Shown here in pieces: positions 1-7,780 of a DNA stretch of 46,105 nt. Numbering within the stretch: the stretch's first letter is position 1; each line of letters begins with the position of its first letter. The position numbers and the translations under genes were made by a program. The DNA is from Oscillospiraceae bacterium (GTDB taxonomy: Bacteria; Bacillota; Clostridia; Oscillospirales; Oscillospiraceae): contig JAFVWL010000131.1 of the NCBI GenBank assembly GCA_017501695.1, forward strand, positions 1 to 46,105. The letters run 5' to 3'. Under the pieces are notes generated by a model. That model ran no database searches, was not told where the DNA came from, and worked only from the letters and a program-made list of their open reading frames with translations.

Positions 1-209
1 AAAATTGTATCTAAACTGCTTCCGCAGCTCAAATCATTTTTTGAATAATTTGCTTCTAGCAATAATTACTCAAGAATTTCGTTGGCTGTTAATTTCGATT
101 TTACATCGCTTAAACAATCCATTAATTGTCCAAGGTGTTAATTTGGTTCGTTTTTGTGTTATTCAATTTACAAGGTACAGTTGCTTTCCGTTTTGCAGAG
201 AGCTTTTAT
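1..209 (-). other. AT-rich leader, probable rRNA operon leader
   Basis: No convincing gene is seen here; short open frames are AT-rich and lack ribosome binding sites. The stretch lies just downstream of two tandem consensus promoters that read towards position 1. On the minus strand at about 182-155 it carries CTGTACCTTGTAAATTGAAT, which resembles the CCTTGAAAA-type sequence common in rRNA leaders and spacers of Bacillota. I infer that a 16S rRNA gene starts beyond the left edge. The 16S gene itself is not in the window, so this is not proven. Confidence 0.45.
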
Positions 210-238
210 AATTTAGCACAGCTTTCGGAATTTGTCAA
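210..238 (-). promoter_or_regulatory. Strong sigma-A promoter P2 reading left
   Basis: The minus strand has a perfect -35 TTGACA (233-238), a 17-nt spacer and a -10 TAAATT (210-215). It is the second of two tandem promoters with perfect -35 boxes and 17-nt spacers, an arrangement typical of rRNA operons. Confidence 0.65.
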
Positions 239-311
239 GAACTTTTTTCATTTTCTTTCAATTTTCTTTTTGCTTTGCTTCATTTCGGTGCGCTCTCACA
301 AGCGCTCGGAT

Positions 312-340
312 ATAATATCACCTCCTTCCTGTTTTGTCAA
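312..340 (-). promoter_or_regulatory. Strong sigma-A promoter P1 reading left
   Basis: The minus strand has a perfect -35 TTGACA (335-340), a 17-nt spacer and a -10 TATTAT (312-317). It starts just after the stop of the germination gene and reads away from it, out of the window. The spacer contains AGGAAGGAGGTGA, which looks like a ribosome binding site, but no open frame follows it. Confidence 0.6.
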
Positions 341-362
341 GCATTATTTTTGCTTTTTTCGC

Positions 363-1817
363 TTATTTTTGATTTCTTTTATCTTCCGGATGCAGCGCCG
401 CATTTCTCTGCTTCATGTTCTTCAGCTTGTTCCTCAGAATGCCGCTTCCGGTTCCTGTTGACACTGACAGGTACGCGTTTCCCATGCTTTTCATACAAGC
501 AAGCCGAATTAACAATCCAATCACTCCGGCTGCCGCGCCCCAGATTCCTGTTACCGCTCCCAAAAGCGAGATTATGAATCTCCATACCCGCACCGCGTTC
601 GCCAAATCCCTGTTTGGCAGAACGAATCCGCACACGCCCGCGATACTGACGATAATCAGCACCACCGGAGAGATCAATCCTGCTTCCACTGCCGCAGTTC
701 CTACTACGATACCCCCAATAGTAGATACTGATTGTCCAATGGCTTGAGGCAAATGTATGCCGGACTCCTGCAGCAGTTCGTAGGCTATCAGCAGCGCCAG
801 CACCTCTCCCCCGGCGGAGAACGGAACATCCTGTCTGCCGTTCAAAATCACGTTCTCCAGAATATCCGGGATCCACTTAGGGAAGTACCCTACCAGCACC
901 GTATAGATTGCCGGAAGCAAAAGGCTTGTCAGCAAGGCAGCATAGCGTAATACCCGGACACAGGATGCGGAAATGTAGTCCCGGCTTCGATCCTCGGGAC
1001 TATCCATCAGGTACCCGATGTTTACGGGTGCCAGATATCCAAGGGGCATACCGTCTACCAGCAGTCCTATCCGACCGTCCAGAATCCCCTGGCAAAACCG
1101 GTCCGTCCGTTCTGTATATTGCAGCAGAGGAAAAGCGGTAGTACGGGACCCGGTTACATATTCCTCCACCGCCGAAGGAAACAAAAAACCGTCAATGTCG
1201 ATGGTATCCAGCCGAGCTTTCATTTTCTCCACCAGATCCGGCGATGTGATCCCTTTCAGCCAAACCACCGATACGTTGGTCAATGATCTTCTTCCTACTT
1301 GAGTTTCATAAATTCGCAAATCCGGGGATCGCAGATGTCGGCGGATCAGGCTGGTATTGGATCGAACCGTTTCGACAAAGGCATCCTTCGGACCCTTAAG
1401 CGTATTTTCGACCTCCGGAGCGGACAGGCCTCGTTTTTCCCCGGTTTTTACTTCATAAGCCACCGCCCCCACCCCGGGAAACAACAACACGCAAAAACCG
1501 TTGACAAGTTTTACCGCCACTGTATCCAAATTCTCACAGCGGTCCGCTACCGCGTTGTATATCACTCCATTCAAAGCCTGCTGATACAGTTCAGACAATG
1601 TCCGTGCCTCCAGATTCTGGCAGATCGGCTTCAGAACATAATCCGAAATATCTCCACCGGATACCAAGCCGTCAATGGAATACAAATATAATGACCAGGG
1701 GCCGCACTGGATCTTTCTGTGGACAAAATCTCCCGCGTCCCGAAAAATATTACAGATATTGGCATCACTCAGTTCTCCCGGATACATAGGGTCCGGCCTG
1801 GGGGTATATTGATCCAT
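363..1817 (-). CDS. GerA-family spore germination protein
   Basis: Membrane protein of 484 residues in the GerA/SpoVAF family, subunit A of germinant receptors in the spore inner membrane. The first about 270 residues form the soluble N-terminal domain with family-typical stretches (WLKGI, DIDGFLFPSAVEEY). Then come LLVDGMPLGYLAPV and about five membrane segments, including the conserved RQDVPFSAGGEVLALLIAYE region. I chose the ATG at 1817 because GAGGTG sits about 5 nt upstream; an in-frame GTG at 1835 has no such site. Receptor A subunits normally stand next to B and C subunits. Neither is here: the gene is followed by outward-reading promoters. It is therefore an orphan, or its partners are elsewhere. 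A SpoVAF-like role is possible. Family assignment is firm; the germinant is unknown. Confidence 0.9.
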   Translation of the reverse strand: MDQYTPRPDPMYPGELSDANICNIFRDAGDFVHRKIQCGPWSLYLYSIDGLVSGGDISDYVLKPICQNLEARTLSELYQQALNGVIYNAVADRCENLDTVAVKLVNGFCVLLFPGVGAVAYEVKTGEKRGLSAPEVENTLKGPKDAFVETVRSNTSLIRRHLRSPDLRIYETQVGRRSLTNVSVVWLKGITSPDLVEKMKARLDTIDIDGFLFPSAVEEYVTGSRTTAFPLLQYTERTDRFCQGILDGRIGLLVDGMPLGYLAPVNIGYLMDSPEDRSRDYISASCVRVLRYAALLTSLLLPAIYTVLVGYFPKWIPDILENVILNGRQDVPFSAGGEVLALLIAYELLQESGIHLPQAIGQSVSTIGGIVVGTAAVEAGLISPVVLIIVSIAGVCGFVLPNRDLANAVRVWRFIISLLGAVTGIWGAAAGVIGLLIRLACMKSMGNAYLSVSTGTGSGILRNKLKNMKQRNAALHPEDKRNQK

Positions 1818-1873
1818 TTTTGTCACCTCGCCCACTATTGTCCCTGAGAAAGCGCAGAATATACGGTTGCCAA

Positions 1874-1902
1874 TTGCTTTTTTACTTTCCCAATGCTATA
1901 CT
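1874..1902 (+). promoter_or_regulatory. Sigma-A promoter of the NUDIX-mnmE operon
   Basis: -35 TTGCTT (1874-1879), a 17-nt spacer, and -10 TATACT (1897-1902) preceded by TG at -15/-14 (extended -10). It lies 32 nt before the NUDIX start codon. Confidence 0.7.
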
Positions 1903-1933
1903 ATATTAATAACGAAAAGCAGGAGGTCTGTGT

Positions 1934-2542
1934 ATGGATCGTGTGAAAGGCATTAAGAAGCTGACAAACAACCGCTTTTTGAACCTGTACGAGCTGGACG
2001 CCCAATTCCGGGACGGTTCTGCCGCCCCCTATTACGTTGCATCCCGCAGAAAAACCACGGACGCCTTGAAAGCTGCGACCCACGATTCTCATCCCGACGG
2101 CGTAATTCTATACGGTGTTTATGGTGAGAACAAAGATAAGGTAGTACTGGTCAGGCAGTTCCGGTACCCCATCAACGGTTATGTTTACGAATTCCCGGCG
2201 GGGCTGGTAGAACCCGGCGAGGATATGCTCCAGGCCGGCATCCGGGAGATGTACGAAGAAACCGGGCTGGAATTTACGCCGGTGGACGGCGGTGCTTATT
2301 CCCGCCCCTTCTTCACTACCGTGGGCATGACCGATGAAAGCTGCGGCACTGTATTTGGCTACTGCTCCGGTATTCCCACCAACAGTCATCAGGAAGGTAC
2401 GGAAGATATTCAGGTGATCCTGGCGGACCGTACCGAATGCCGACGGATTCTGCTGGAGGAAAATGTGGCCATCATGTGCGCCTATATGCTGATGCACTTT
2501 GTTGCCACGGAAGGGGATCCGTTGAAATTCCTTCACGCATAA
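1934..2542 (+). CDS. NUDIX hydrolase, ADP-ribose pyrophosphatase type
   Basis: Protein of 202 residues, cytoplasmic, expected to hydrolyse nucleoside diphosphate-linked substrates such as ADP-ribose. A complete Nudix box runs from G90 to about residue 113 (GLVEPGEDMLQ, then the catalytic REMYEETG). The preceding VRQFRYP and YVYEFPAG stretches are typical of the ADP-ribose pyrophosphatase branch. The start ATG is preceded by AGGAGG at 1921-1926. It is the first gene of an operon: the next gene, mnmE, starts 19 nt after its stop. The exact substrate cannot be told from the sequence. Confidence 0.88.
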   Translation: MDRVKGIKKLTNNRFLNLYELDAQFRDGSAAPYYVASRRKTTDALKAATHDSHPDGVILYGVYGENKDKVVLVRQFRYPINGYVYEFPAGLVEPGEDMLQAGIREMYEETGLEFTPVDGGAYSRPFFTTVGMTDESCGTVFGYCSGIPTNSHQEGTEDIQVILADRTECRRILLEENVAIMCAYMLMHFVATEGDPLKFLHA

Positions 2543-2561
2543 CTGATAAAGGAGTAAATCC

Positions 2562-3923
2562 ATGTCTCACACCATCGCTGCCGTATCTACCGGCAACCAA
2601 ATTTCCGCCATTGGCATCATCCGCATGACCGGCGACGACTGTGCCGCCATCGGCAGCAAAGTATTTACCTTAAAAAGCGGTTTATCCCTGTGCCAGGCTC
2701 CCAATCGGAAGCTGGTGCTGGGCAGCCTCCATGATGCTCAGGGCCGGGTCATCGACTCCTGCTGTGCCATTTATACCCGGGGACCTCACAGCTACACCGG
2801 AGAGGATACGGTGGAATTCCACTGTCACGGCTCCCCTGCCGTTCTGGCCGCGGGACTGGAAGCCCTGTACCTGGCAGGGGCGAAGCCTGCCCAGCGAGGC
2901 GAATTCACCAAGCGGGCTTTTCTCAACGGACAGTTGGACCTGACCCAGGCGGAGGCTGTCATTGATCTGATTGAAGCGGACACCGCTGATGCCGCCGCCA
3001 ACGCCGCCGGACAGGTAGGCGGTACGCTGCAGAAAAAGTTGGCTCCCGTGTATGACGATCTGGTGAACCTGTGCAGTCATTTCCACGCGGTGCTGGATTA
3101 CCCGGACGAGGATATCGAGGATTTCGGTCTATCCAGCTACGAAAGCATTCTGAAAGCAGATGCCAAATCTCTCCAAAAACTGCTGGACACCTACGGCCAG
3201 GGTCGAATCCTGCGGCATGGTGCTGCCGCGGCCATCGTGGGCAAGCCAAATGTAGGCAAATCCAGTCTCCTCAACGCTTTGGCAGGCTACGACCGGGTCA
3301 TCGTTACCGATATTCCCGGCACTACCCGGGACACGGTGGAGGAAACTGTGGTCGTGGGACATACCCGGCTTCGACTCATTGATACGGCGGGCATCCGGGA
3401 GACCGCTGATACTGTGGAAGCCATCGGCGTGGAACGGTCCAAGAAGGCCATCGAGGAAGCGGATCTGGTGATTTTCGTCTGCGATGGTACAACCCCCCTG
3501 ACGGAGGAAGACGAGACTATCATGGACCTTTGCAGCGAGCACCCCAAGGCCATTGCCCTGATCAACAAAGCCGATCTGGGAACATGCGTAGAACCCAGAG
3601 AGCTTCCCTTTATGAACGTTATTCACCTCTCCGCCAAAGCCGGTACCGGGCTGGACCTGCTGGCAGACACAGTCGACACACTGTTCGAAGGAGACGCGCC
3701 CTGCGACGGCAGCATCCTGACCAACGCCCGGCAGCAGGACGCGGTCCGGCGGGCTTACGAAGCCATTTGCCGGGGACTGAAGGGACTGCATCGCGGTCTG
3801 ACTCCGGATATGGTCCTCATAGATGTGGAAGAGGCCATGGAAGCCATGGGCGAAGTCACAGGTGCCACAATCCGGGAAGACATCACCGCCCGTATTTTTG
3901 AAAGGTTCTGTGTAGGCAAGTAA
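2562..3923 (+). CDS. mnmE: tRNA modification GTPase MnmE
   Basis: Protein of 453 residues, full length for the family. With MnmG it installs the (carboxymethyl)aminomethyl group on C5 of wobble uridine 34 in certain tRNAs. The N-terminal folate-binding domain has GPHSYTGEDTVEFHCHG (74-90). The GTPase domain sits in a helical domain: P-loop GKPNVGKSS (227-235), DTAG (274-277) and NKAD. The C-terminal CVGK corresponds to the family's CxGK end. GGAG precedes the ATG. In many Bacillota mnmE stands beside mnmG near the origin; here it lies between a NUDIX gene and a cysteine desulfurase. The latter could supply sulfur for 2-thiolation of the same uridine, which is inference. Confidence 0.97.
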   Translation: MSHTIAAVSTGNQISAIGIIRMTGDDCAAIGSKVFTLKSGLSLCQAPNRKLVLGSLHDAQGRVIDSCCAIYTRGPHSYTGEDTVEFHCHGSPAVLAAGLEALYLAGAKPAQRGEFTKRAFLNGQLDLTQAEAVIDLIEADTADAAANAAGQVGGTLQKKLAPVYDDLVNLCSHFHAVLDYPDEDIEDFGLSSYESILKADAKSLQKLLDTYGQGRILRHGAAAAIVGKPNVGKSSLLNALAGYDRVIVTDIPGTTRDTVEETVVVGHTRLRLIDTAGIRETADTVEAIGVERSKKAIEEADLVIFVCDGTTPLTEEDETIMDLCSEHPKAIALINKADLGTCVEPRELPFMNVIHLSAKAGTGLDLLADTVDTLFEGDAPCDGSILTNARQQDAVRRAYEAICRGLKGLHRGLTPDMVLIDVEEAMEAMGEVTGATIREDITARIFERFCVGK

Positions 3924-3931
3924 TTTCCGTC

Positions 3932-3963
3932 ATTGCGAACCAGTGCACACACTGGTTCGCAAT
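3932..3963. repeat. Perfect inverted repeat between mnmE and desulfurase
   Basis: A perfect 14-bp stem (ATTGCGAACCAGTG, 3932-3945; complement at 3950-3963) with a 4-nt CACA loop. No T tract follows, so it is not a typical terminator. It looks like a REP-type palindrome of the TCATTGCGA kind that I recall as common between genes in gut Clostridia. It could also act as an mRNA stability or processing hairpin inside the operon. Confidence 0.7.
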
Positions 3964-3999
3964 CCCGTCGATATTTCAAACAGTAAGGACGAAACACCT

Positions 4000-5124
4000 A
4001 TGATCTATCTTGACAATTCCGCCACCACCAAGCCCTGTCCGGAGGCCGTTGGGGCTATGACCAAGGCGCTGACCGAAAGCTGGGGAAACCCCAGTGCCCT
4101 GTACAATTTCGGTATTGATACCGCCCATCAGCTCCGGGATGCCCGGATCGCCGTGGCAAAGGCCATGGGCGCGGAATACGACCGTGTATTCTTCACCTCC
4201 GGCGGCACAGAGGCTGACAACTGGGCCATTTACGGCACCGTCAAACGGATGAGCAAACGGGGCAGGCATATCATCACCACCGCCATTGAACATCACGCCA
4301 TCCTTAACTGCATGAAAGACCTGGAAGCACAGGGCTTTGATGTCACCTATCTGCAGCCCGACTGCTTTGGCAATATCTCCCTGACATCCCTGCGGGACGC
4401 TCTGCGGAAGGACACCATTCTGGTGTCCATTATGATGGTCAATAACGAGGCCGGTTCCGTCATGCCCATCGATAAAATGGCGAAGCTGACCCACCGGATT
4501 TGTCCAAACGCCATTTTCCACACCGACGCGGTCCAGGGCTTCCTGAAAGTCCCCTTTTCCGCAAAGACCCTGGGCGCGGATCTGATTTCTGTATCCTCCC
4601 ACAAGGTCCACGGTCCCAAAGGCTGCGGTGCCCTGTATATCAGTCCCCGGTTGAAATCCTTCCCGCCCCTGTTGCTGGGCGGCGGCCAGGAAAACGGCTA
4701 CCGCAGCGGCACCGAGGCCACCCCGGCCATTTTTGGCTTCGCCGCCGCCTGCTCCGCAGGAGCCGCCACGTTCCGGGAGGATATTCAGCGGGAAAAGGTT
4801 CTGCTTTCCGGCCTTGTGGAGAAGCTTTCAGGTCTGGAAGGCGTGGTCATCAATGGTGCCCACGAAGCGCCCCACATTCTCTCCCTGTCCATCCCCGGAG
4901 TTCCCACCCAGAATTCCATCAATATTCTTCAGGACGCGGGGATTTGTGTGTCCGCAGGCTCCGCCTGCGCCAAAGGACACCGAAGCCATGTGCTGGAAGC
5001 CATGGGTACCGCTCCGGAGGTCATGGACGGATCCTTTCGGGTTTCTCTGTGCCGGGATACTACACAGGAGGAACTGAACGCCCTGGTGCAGGTTATCCGG
5101 CAGAACATTCTTCCCAGGAGGTAA
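4000..5124 (+). CDS. Cysteine desulfurase, NifS/IscS family
   Basis: PLP enzyme of 374 residues that takes sulfur from cysteine, giving alanine and a protein persulfide for iron-sulfur clusters or tRNA thiolation. Visible marks: the N-terminal MIYLDNSATT, the TSGGTEADN cofactor region (66-74), the PLP lysine K202 in SSHKVHGPKG, the RSGT segment, and the catalytic C323 in SAGSACAKG. The ATG at 4000 is supported by alignment of MIYLDNSATT with family N-termini and by AGGA upstream; an in-frame GTG at 3943 lies inside the hairpin. It follows mnmE and precedes an HEXXH protein. No iscU or mnmA is in the window, so its sulfur acceptor is open. Confidence 0.94.
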   Translation: MIYLDNSATTKPCPEAVGAMTKALTESWGNPSALYNFGIDTAHQLRDARIAVAKAMGAEYDRVFFTSGGTEADNWAIYGTVKRMSKRGRHIITTAIEHHAILNCMKDLEAQGFDVTYLQPDCFGNISLTSLRDALRKDTILVSIMMVNNEAGSVMPIDKMAKLTHRICPNAIFHTDAVQGFLKVPFSAKTLGADLISVSSHKVHGPKGCGALYISPRLKSFPPLLLGGGQENGYRSGTEATPAIFGFAAACSAGAATFREDIQREKVLLSGLVEKLSGLEGVVINGAHEAPHILSLSIPGVPTQNSINILQDAGICVSAGSACAKGHRSHVLEAMGTAPEVMDGSFRVSLCRDTTQEELNALVQVIRQNILPRR

Positions 5125-5127
5125 GCC

Positions 5128-5538
5128 ATGGGAATCTTATTCTTTCGTCTGTGGCAATGGACCTGGGGATTCCCGCAAAGTCTTTTGGGATTTCTCCTGC
5201 GTATGAGTCTCAGGGACAGGCCCCATGGGCATTATCACGGGTGCGTCGTTACCCACTGGGAAAAAGGCGGCAGCATGAGCCTGGGGATGTATCTGTTTCT
5301 GGGAACCGGGGCCGATGATTCCGTCTGTGTCCACGAATTCGGTCACGCGGTCCAGTCCGCCATTCTGGGTCCGCTGTATCTGCCGGTCATCGGCATCCCC
5401 TCCTGGCTTTGGTGCAACCTGAAGGTATTCCGGAAGCTGCGGAAGGAAAAGAAAATCTCTTACTACCGCTTCTATCCCGAATCCACCGCCAATTGGCTTG
5501 GGACCAAGGTGACCGGGGAGCCCTCTCCTTCAAAATAA
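5128..5538 (+). CDS. Small membrane protein with HEXXH motif, unknown function
   Basis: Protein of 136 residues. It has HEFGH (69-73) followed by QSAILGPLYLPVIGIPS, a stretch I recognise from conserved uncharacterised membrane proteins of Bacteroidota and Bacillota. Hydrophobic segments lie at about 5-25 and 75-100. HEXXH can bind zinc in metallopeptidases, but no further zinc ligand or known peptidase fold is recognisable, so protease activity is unproven. The ATG starts 3 nt after the desulfurase stop, with AGGAGG overlapping that gene's end. It is thus translationally coupled and is the last gene of the NUDIX-mnmE-desulfurase operon. A strong terminator follows. Confidence 0.8.
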   Translation: MGILFFRLWQWTWGFPQSLLGFLLRMSLRDRPHGHYHGCVVTHWEKGGSMSLGMYLFLGTGADDSVCVHEFGHAVQSAILGPLYLPVIGIPSWLWCNLKVFRKLRKEKKISYYRFYPESTANWLGTKVTGEPSPSK

Positions 5539-5543
5539 TAGTG

Positions 5544-5580
5544 ATGCCCACGCGGAATTCCCGCGTGGGCATTTCTGTTT
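5544..5580 (+). terminator. Rho-independent terminator of the mnmE operon
   Basis: Perfect 12-bp stem (5544-5555 with 5561-5572), 5-nt loop, then ATTTCTGTTT. It lies 5 nt after the last stop codon. Confidence 0.85.
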
Positions 5581-6085
5581 AATTCAGAGACGACAAATAA
5601 TTGCGGAGCTGTCGTCTGTTTTTGAAGATAAAGATATTTTTCCCGGTTTGCCTGGATAACAGTTCCCGGTAGCGTTTGCGGTTTTTCTTGTTAAAATTCC
5701 AAATCCAAAAAGCCATTTCCGGGTCGAACCATTCGGCGCAGCCCTCGGTCATATCCTGCCTTGCTTTTCCCCAGTTTTGGACGACCCGTTTCAGCCAGCT
5801 TCCCAGGCAGACAAAACGGTTATAATCCAGATAAAACACCGTATCCGCCTTTTCCAGGCGGGCTTCCAGGGTGCGGTTGAAATTTCCGTCCAGGATCCAC
5901 CTGGGCTTCTCCATTTCCCATGCAAGCCGTTCGTCAAATTCCTCACGGTCCAGGTGCCGCCAATGTCCCGGTGCCCACCAAATCTGATCCAAATGCACCA
6001 CCGGCAGGCCGGTCTTCTCTCCCAGGATCCGGGCAAGCGTGGACTTGCCGCTGCCGCCGCACCCGATGATCATAACGCGCTCCAT
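5579..6085 (-). CDS. P-loop NTPase, FlaR/adenylate kinase-like
   Basis: Protein of 168 residues with a Walker A motif GCGGSGKST near the N terminus, then GLPVVHLDQIWW and RWILDGNF. This pattern is typical of small proteins annotated as DNA topology modulation protein FlaR or as adenylate kinase-like. They are probably small-molecule or nucleotide kinases; the true substrate is not known. The C-terminal half is rich in basic and aromatic residues. I chose the ATG at 6085 because AGGAGGGG lies 4 nt upstream; an in-frame start at 6106 lacks this. It is convergent with the preceding operon and lies downstream of proS on the same strand. Confidence 0.82.
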   Translation of the reverse strand: MERVMIIGCGGSGKSTLARILGEKTGLPVVHLDQIWWAPGHWRHLDREEFDERLAWEMEKPRWILDGNFNRTLEARLEKADTVFYLDYNRFVCLGSWLKRVVQNWGKARQDMTEGCAEWFDPEMAFWIWNFNKKNRKRYRELLSRQTGKNIFIFKNRRQLRNYLSSLN

Positions 6086-6104
6086 ATTCCCCTCCTGACA
6101 GCAC

Positions 6105-6143
6105 AAACGGCACAGTCCACCTTTACGGTAGACTGTGCCGTTT
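6105..6143 (-). terminator. Hairpin after proS, probable terminator
   Basis: Perfect 13-bp stem AAACGGCACAGTC (6105-6117) with its complement at 6131-6143, 13-nt loop. Read on the minus strand it follows proS by 35 nt. Only three U residues close the stem, so termination may be partial, allowing read-through into the P-loop gene. Confidence 0.55.
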
Positions 6144-6177
6144 TCAGATTGCTCTTAAATACGACAGATTATTTGAA

Positions 6178-7614
6178 TTAATAAGCGATGCCCCAGTAGA
6201 TCATCTTCTGGGCAGGCTTGCCGCAGCAGGCGCAGGTATCACCCAGATGCTCCTGAGCAAAGGGGATGCAGCGGGAGGACATTCCGGCCACTTCCTTCAT
6301 CTTCAGTTCGCAATCCAGCTCGCCGCACCACATGGTCTTGATGTAGCCGCCGTTCTTCTCCTGCAGCTCCTTGGCCTCCTCCAGAGAGTGGGCCTCGAAA
6401 ATGTGCTCGTCCAGGTTCTTCTTGGCCCGGGCGAACATACCCTGATGGACCAGCTCCAACTGCTGGGCAATGGCGGACTCCAGATCCTCCAGCTTGCAGA
6501 CGATCTTTTCCCGGTCGGTCCGGCGGACGATGACACACTGGCCGTTCTCCAGATCGCGGGGACCGCACTCCACACGGACGGGCACACCCTTCATCTCGTA
6601 CTCGGCACACTTCCAGCCCATGGAGTTGTCGCTGTCGTCCAGCTTCACCCGGAAGCCGGCATTGATCAGCCGATCCTTCAGGCCGTTGGCAGCATCCAGA
6701 ACACCGGGCTTATGCTGGGCCACGGGCAGTATCACCACCTGGATGGGAGCAACCTTGGGAGGCAGCACCAGGCCGTTGTTGTCGCCGTGGGTCATGATGA
6801 TGCCGCCGATGAGACGGGTGGAAACGCCCCAGGAAGTCTCGTGGGGGTTGGTGCGCTTGTTGGTCTTGTCGGTGAACTCAATGCCAAAAGCCTTGGCGAA
6901 GCCGTCGCCGAAGTAGTGGGAAGTGCCGGCCTGAAGCGCCTTCCGGTCGTGCATCATGCACTCGATGGTATAGGTAGCCTCGGCACCGTTGAACTTCTCC
7001 TTGTCGGTCTTCTGGCCCCGGGTCACGGGCATGGCCAGCACATTCTCGCAGAAGTCGGCGTAGACGTTCAGCATAGTCTCGGTGAAGGCCTTGGCTTCCT
7101 CGGCAGTGGCATGGATGGTATGGCCCTCCTGCCACAGGAACTCCCGGTGCCGCAGGAAGGGACGGGAGGTCTTCTCCCAGCGCATAACGCTGCACCACTG
7201 GTTATACTTCATGGGCAGATCCCGGTGGGACTGGAGCACCTGTGCGAAGTGCTCACAGAACAGAGTCTCGGAGGTGGGGCGGATGGCGTAACGCTCTTCC
7301 AGCTTCTCACCGCCGCCATGGGTAACCCAGGCACACTCGGGGGCGAAGCCCTCCACATGGTCCTTCTCCTTCTGGAGCAGGGACTCGGGGATCAGCATGG
7401 GCATATAGACATTCTCCACACCCTGCTTCTTGAATTCGGCATCCAGGATCCGCTGGATGTTCTCCCAGATAGCATAGCCATAGGGACGGTAAACGAAAAC
7501 ACCCTTGATGGAGGAGTAGTCAATGAGCTGAGCCTTCTTGCACACATCGGTGAACCACTGGCCAAAGTCTACCTCCATATCGGTGATCTGTTCAACTTTC
7601 TTATCCTTTGCCAT
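6178..7614 (-). CDS. proS: Prolyl-tRNA synthetase, short (type 3) form
   Basis: Class II aminoacyl-tRNA synthetase of 478 residues that charges tRNA-Pro. The length, the lack of the editing insertion found in the long bacterial form, and the C-terminal zinc-type extension ending in WGIAY mark the archaeal/eukaryal-like short form. Motif 2 appears as [12 protein letters not shown] and motif 3 near [18 protein letters not shown]. The C-terminal CACCGKP cysteines fit the zinc-binding module. It is monocistronic or weakly joined to the P-loop gene. Its leader is too short for a T-box. The start ATG has AGAGGATG upstream. Confidence 0.96.
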   Translation of the reverse strand: MAKDKKVEQITDMEVDFGQWFTDVCKKAQLIDYSSIKGVFVYRPYGYAIWENIQRILDAEFKKQGVENVYMPMLIPESLLQKEKDHVEGFAPECAWVTHGGGEKLEERYAIRPTSETLFCEHFAQVLQSHRDLPMKYNQWCSVMRWEKTSRPFLRHREFLWQEGHTIHATAEEAKAFTETMLNVYADFCENVLAMPVTRGQKTDKEKFNGAEATYTIECMMHDRKALQAGTSHYFGDGFAKAFGIEFTDKTNKRTNPHETSWGVSTRLIGGIIMTHGDNNGLVLPPKVAPIQVVILPVAQHKPGVLDAANGLKDRLINAGFRVKLDDSDNSMGWKCAEYEMKGVPVRVECGPRDLENGQCVIVRRTDREKIVCKLEDLESAIAQQLELVHQGMFARAKKNLDEHIFEAHSLEEAKELQEKNGGYIKTMWCGELDCELKMKEVAGMSSRCIPFAQEHLGDTCACCGKPAQKMIYWGIAY

Positions 7615-7655
7615 TTCTTTTCATCCTCTCGAAAAGTAATATTTCCGTACATAGT

Positions 7656-7684
7656 ATTGTATCACGCTTGTCAAGAGGTGTAAA
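7656..7684 (-). promoter_or_regulatory. Sigma-A promoter of proS
   Basis: Minus strand -35 TTTACA (7679-7684), 17-nt spacer, -10 TACAAT (7656-7661). The start codon follows about 41 nt later. It is divergent from the serine dehydratase promoter. Confidence 0.65.
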
Positions 7685-7720
7685 GATAATTTGAACCCCA
7701 GCATTTATTTTCCCAAACCA

Positions 7721-7749
7721 TTGTATTTTCCCTGTAAATTTGATATACT
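7721..7749 (+). promoter_or_regulatory. Sigma-A promoter of L-serine dehydratase
   Basis: -35 TTGTAT (7721-7726), 17-nt spacer, -10 TATACT (7744-7749), 31 nt before the start codon. Confidence 0.7.
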
Positions 7750-7780
7750 GACGGAAACTATGAAATACGGAGGTATCTCC

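Noticed and set aside
126-461. Open frames on the plus strand at the left end
   Set aside because: AT-rich, no ribosome site, overlapping the promoters and the germination gene; no protein family visible.
7615-7655. Possible T-box leader before proS
   Set aside because: The leader between promoter and start codon is only about 40 nt and has no T-box sequence or antiterminator fold.
6247-7683. Plus-strand open frame of 478 codons opposite proS
   Set aside because: Composition is that of an antisense shadow and proS is certain on the minus strand.
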